Shown piece after piece: positions 6,607 through 8,945 of a stretch of 8,945 nucleotides of DNA (its first letter is position 1; each line of letters opens with the position of its first letter). The notes beneath the pieces are model-generated. The model made no database searches and was not told the DNA's origin. It worked only from the letters and a program-made list of their open reading frames with translations. Made by a program: the position numbers and the translations under genes. This DNA comes from Paraclostridium ghonii. Its GTDB lineage: Bacteria > Bacillota > Clostridia > Peptostreptococcales > Peptostreptococcaceae. The stretch covers positions 1 to 8,945 of the forward strand of contig NZ_JAKEDR010000151.1 in NCBI RefSeq assembly GCF_023653455.1, read 5' to 3'.

Positions 6607-8742
6607 CTATTTTTCAATTAACATTTGCTTTCTTATTTTTTCGTATTCATCTTTTATATATTGCTCTGCTGAATCTTGATCTTTTATACTTTCTACTTTT
6701 ATTGCACAGTATTTATATTCTGGAGTTTTAGATATTGGATCTAAGTTATCTATAGTCAGCTCATTGCAAGATCCAATCCACCAGCTGTAAGTCATATATG
6801 TAGCACCTTGTATAACTCTATCTGTTACTAAAGCTCTAGTTAGTATACTTCCTCTTCTTGAACTTACTCTAACCAATTCTTTGTCCTTAATTCCTAGATT
6901 TGAAGCATCTTCTATACTTAATTGTATATATCCTGGCTCATCCTCTAAAGCTCTAAGTGCTCTACAGTTTCCTGTCATTGTTCTTACTGAATAATGACCT
7001 ACCTCTCTAACTGTACATAATACAAGAGGGTACTCTTTGTCAGGAATTTCTTTAGGAGGTCTCCATTCACATGCGAATAGTTTTCCTTTTCCACTTTCAG
7101 TTTCGAATTTATTTCCTTCATATAAATAAGGTGTTCCAGTATGATTTTCATCTGTACAAGGCCATAAAACGCTTCCTTGCTTTTCTATTTTTTCATATGA
7201 TGCCCCTGAGAATAATGGAGTTAATGATCTCATCTCATCCCATATTTCTTTAGTGTTATTATAACTCATAGGGTATCCCATAGCTGTAGAAATCTCACAC
7301 ATGATTTGCCAATCTGGCTTTACATCACCTTTTGGTTCTACTGCTTTTCTCATTCTTTGGAATCCTCTATCTGCAGATGAATATACTCCATCATGTTCTC
7401 CCCATGAAGTTGCAGGAAGTATTACATCTGCATGTAAAGCAGTTTTATTCATAAATATATCTTGAACTACTACAAACTCCATAGCATCTAAAGTTTCTCT
7501 TACTTCACTTGCGTATGGATCACTTTGTACTGGATCCTCTCCAAATATATAATAAGCTTTTACTTTATTATCTTTTAATGTTAAGTGAGGTATTTCAGTT
7601 AATTTATAACCTGGATTAGGTGAAAGTTTAACACCCCAAGCTTTTTCAAATTTATTTCTTACTTTGTCATCAGTTACTGGTTGATACCCTGGGAATAAGT
7701 TAGGTAAAGTTCCCATATCACATGTTCCCTGAACATTATTTTGTCCACGAACAGGTCCTATACCAACATTTTCTCTTCCTAAGTTTCCAGTTAAAAGAGC
7801 TAATGATGCAAGCCCTTTCACAACATCAACAGCTTGACCAAATTGACATACACCCATCCCATATAAGATTGTAGCATTTTTAGCATTTGCATATTCTCTC
7901 ATTGCTTTTCTTATGTCTTCAGCTGGTACATTTGTCATTTTTTCAGCATACTCTGGAGTATACTTTTTAACCATTTCTTTGTATTCTTCGAATCCTTCAG
8001 TGTATTTTTCAACATATTCTTTATTGTAAAGATTTTCTTCTATCAATACATTAGCAAATGCATTGACTAAAATCATATTAGTTCCACCTTTTATAGGTAA
8101 CCACATATCTGAAATTCTTACAGATTCTGTTACCCTTGGATCTGTAACAATTAACTTAGCACCCTTTTCTTTTGCTCTAATAATTCTTCTAGCAACTATA
8201 GGGTGTGAATCTGCTCCATTATATCCAAATATAAATAGTAAATCTGAGTTCTCTATCTCTGGTATAGAGTTAGACATAGCGCCATTTCCTAATGAGTAAG
8301 CCAGACCGGCTACTGATGGTGCATGTCAAACACGGGCGCAATGGTCTATATTATTAGTTCCTATTGCTGCTCTCATAAATTTTTGCATTACATAGTTTGC
8401 TTCATTTCCAGGTCCTCTTGCAGAACCAGTTCCCATTATTGCATCTGGTCCATATTTTTCTCTTATTTCATTTAATCTAGATGCTGTATAATCTATAGCT
8501 TCTTTCCATTCAACTTCTTCTAACTTCCCATTTTTTCTTATCATAGGCTTTTTTAATCTTGATGTTAGAATTTTGGGGTCATTTAGAAAATCCCATCCAT
8601 AATATCCTTTTAGGCATAAGTTACCTTCATTAGTTCTTCCATTTGCAGGTTCTGCTCTTACTATTTCATTGTCTTTAACAACTAAATAAAGCTGACACCC
8701 TGCCCCACAATATGGACATACAGTTAAAACTTTTTTTTCCAA
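6607..8742 (-). CDS. fdhF: Selenocysteine-containing formate dehydrogenase H catalytic subunit (UGA recoded as Sec139)
   Basis: This is the catalytic subunit that interconverts formate and CO2 at a Mo(or W)-bis-molybdopterin guanine dinucleotide centre. The frame opens at 8742, meets an in-frame TGA at 8326-8328 and continues without a break to TAG at 6607-6609, giving 711 residues if TGA is Sec (E. coli FdhF has 715). The N-terminal [4Fe-4S] ligands are C9, C12, C16 and C43, followed by K45. The active-site string reads D-H-C-A-R-V-Sec139-H140-A-P-S-V-A-G, the family signature, and R332 in PVRGQNNVQG matches the catalytic Arg333 of E. coli FDH-H. The C-terminal part (about residues 580-690) is the molybdopterin-dinucleotide-binding domain, with TVREVGHYSVRTMTGNC and YMTYSWWIG. 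No signal peptide is seen, so it is cytoplasmic. The start is TTG: no in-frame ATG lies between it and the upstream TAG at 8758-8760, and AGGTGG sits 7 nt upstream. Automated callers would probably split it into 138-aa and 556-aa pieces. Identity is very secure; the metal (Mo or W) is not readable from sequence. Confidence 0.97.
8296..8313 (-). promoter_or_regulatory. Bacterial SECIS hairpin of fdhF
   Basis: On the coding strand GTAGCC-GGTCT-GGCTTAC starts 12 nt after the UGA at 8326-8328. GUA/UAC and GCC/GGC form the stem with a single bulged U on the 3' side, and the loop is GGUCU. The E. coli fdhF SECIS has the same plan: a hairpin 11 nt after UGA with a GGUCU loop and a bulged U, where SelB binds the loop. 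The element lies inside the coding region, encoding S-V-A-G-L-A-Y. It predicts that the UGA is decoded as selenocysteine rather than read as a stop. Confidence 0.9.
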
Positions 8743-8749
8743 ACGTACT

Positions 8750-8755
8750 CCACCT
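8750..8755 (-). promoter_or_regulatory. Ribosome binding site fixing the TTG start of fdhF
   Basis: AGGTGG on the coding strand ends 7 nt before TTG at 8742-8740. No ATG or other in-frame start with a Shine-Dalgarno sequence exists upstream before the TAG at 8758-8760. The protein from this TTG begins MEKKVLTVCPYCGAGC, placing the cluster cysteines one residue from their positions in E. coli FdhF. Confidence 0.8.
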
Positions 8756-8787
8756 CTCTAAATTTTATTTATGTATGTATTTAACAC

Positions 8788-8815
8788 ATTATATATTACT
8801 ACTCTAAACTTTCGA
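8788..8815 (-). promoter_or_regulatory. Predicted sigma-A-type promoter of fdhF and perhaps the whole cluster
   Basis: On the minus strand a perfect -10 box TATAAT (8793-8788) lies 16 nt downstream of TCGAAA (8815-8810), a 4/6 match to TTGACA. An alternative pair is TTGCAA at 8821-8816 with TAATAT at 8798-8793, spacing 17. Either would start transcription near 8780-8786, giving a leader of about 40 nt before the TTG start of fdhF. The region is extremely AT-rich, so the exact boxes are uncertain; a promoter somewhere here is likely because all genes downstream point the same way. Confidence 0.5.
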
Positions 8816-8834
8816 TTGCAATAGTATAAATCCG

Positions 8835-8848
8835 CAATGTATACATTG
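8835..8848. promoter_or_regulatory. Perfect 14-bp palindrome upstream of the fdhF promoter (candidate operator)
   Basis: CAATGTATACATTG equals its own reverse complement over all 14 bases. Its centre (8841.5) is about 60 bp upstream of the predicted start site near 8781, a common position for a dimeric activator acting upstream of the -35 box. It does not match the FNR/CRP consensus or the Rex consensus that I know. A second, shorter palindrome ATTGCAAT (8815-8822) overlaps the -35 region. The regulator is unknown. Confidence 0.4.
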
Positions 8849-8945
8849 AACATTAAAATTTTTAAATGTTTAAATATTCCTTATATGTTAAATACTTGAT
8901 CTTGATCTATATTTCTAAATACATTTTTTTGACATTATATGTGAT
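8849..8945. other. AT-rich upstream region with a short tandem repeat
   Basis: No gene is seen here. CTTGAT is repeated in tandem at 8895-8900 and 8901-8906, and ACATTATATGT (8932-8942) is a small dyad. Either could be part of a regulatory region for the fdhF promoter, or chance in very AT-rich DNA. The gene on the far side of this region is outside the window. Confidence 0.3.

Noticed and set aside
6607..8277. A separate 556-aa molybdopterin oxidoreductase starting at an internal ATG
   Set aside because: It is the C-terminal part of fdhF; the frame continues upstream through the Sec codon, the internal ATG has no ribosome site, and the part before it holds the Fe-S cluster and active site.
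8326..8328. TGA as a true nonsense mutation making fdhF a pseudogene
   Set aside because: It lies exactly at the conserved Sec position, is followed by a SECIS-like hairpin, and the downstream sequence is fully conserved.
8815..8836. Sigma-54 (-24/-12) promoter for fdhF, as in E. coli
   Set aside because: The closest GG and GC pair upstream is separated by 12 bases rather than 10, and TGGCA is not present.
8934..8939. A second TATAAT box near the right edge on the minus strand
   Set aside because: Its -35 region would fall outside the window and such boxes arise easily in DNA this AT-rich.
1..8945. CRISPR arrays, tRNA or rRNA genes, insertion sequences
   Set aside because: No regularly spaced repeats, no cloverleaf-like or rRNA-like sequence, and no transposase were seen; genes fill nearly all of the window.

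Overview
The window is a very AT-rich, low-GC Gram-positive (Clostridia-type) segment. All eight protein genes lie on the minus strand, so transcription runs from about 8780 down towards 1. Strong GGAGG-type ribosome binding sites, A/T-ending codons, a lipoprotein ModA, and a two-ferredoxin/[FeFe]-hydrogenase/Sec-formate dehydrogenase set all point to an anaerobic clostridium. Clostridioides difficile or another member of the Peptostreptococcaceae is my best guess from gene order remembered for that group; this is not proven by the sequence alone.

Layout in transcription order: a promoter and upstream palindromes (about 8788-8945); fdhF, a selenocysteine formate dehydrogenase (8742-6607) whose reading frame is interrupted by an in-frame UGA at 8326-8328 followed by a convincing SECIS hairpin; a 105 to 111-nt spacer with an AT-rich hairpin; moeA (6495-5293); a fused mobB-fdhD gene (5315-4020); a four-cluster ferredoxin (3993-3436); [FeFe] hydrogenase hydA (3424-2048); a second four-cluster ferredoxin (2048-1506); modA (1490-720) and modB (718-77). 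From moeA onwards the genes overlap or are 1-26 nt apart, so they look like one operon. The last 76 nt hold no gene I can support.

How it fits together: FdhF, two HycB/HydN-like electron-transfer subunits and a soluble [FeFe] hydrogenase are the four subunit types of a hydrogen-dependent CO2 reductase (HDCR), which interconverts H2 + CO2 and formate without a soluble carrier. The remaining genes serve the metal cofactor of FdhF. ModA and ModB import molybdate, MoeA inserts the metal into molybdopterin, MobB is linked to guanine-dinucleotide cofactor formation, and FdhD delivers sulfur to the cofactor. The window is therefore a nearly self-contained formate/H2 module: enzyme, electron wires, cofactor maturation and metal uptake. 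ModC (the ATPase), the [FeFe]-hydrogenase maturases HydEFG and the selenocysteine machinery are not in the window.

The most notable points are the HDCR-like composition, the MobB-FdhD fusion that lacks the usual FdhD CxxC cysteine pair, the Sec codon with its SECIS, and a perfect 14-bp palindrome centred about 60 bp upstream of the predicted fdhF transcription start.
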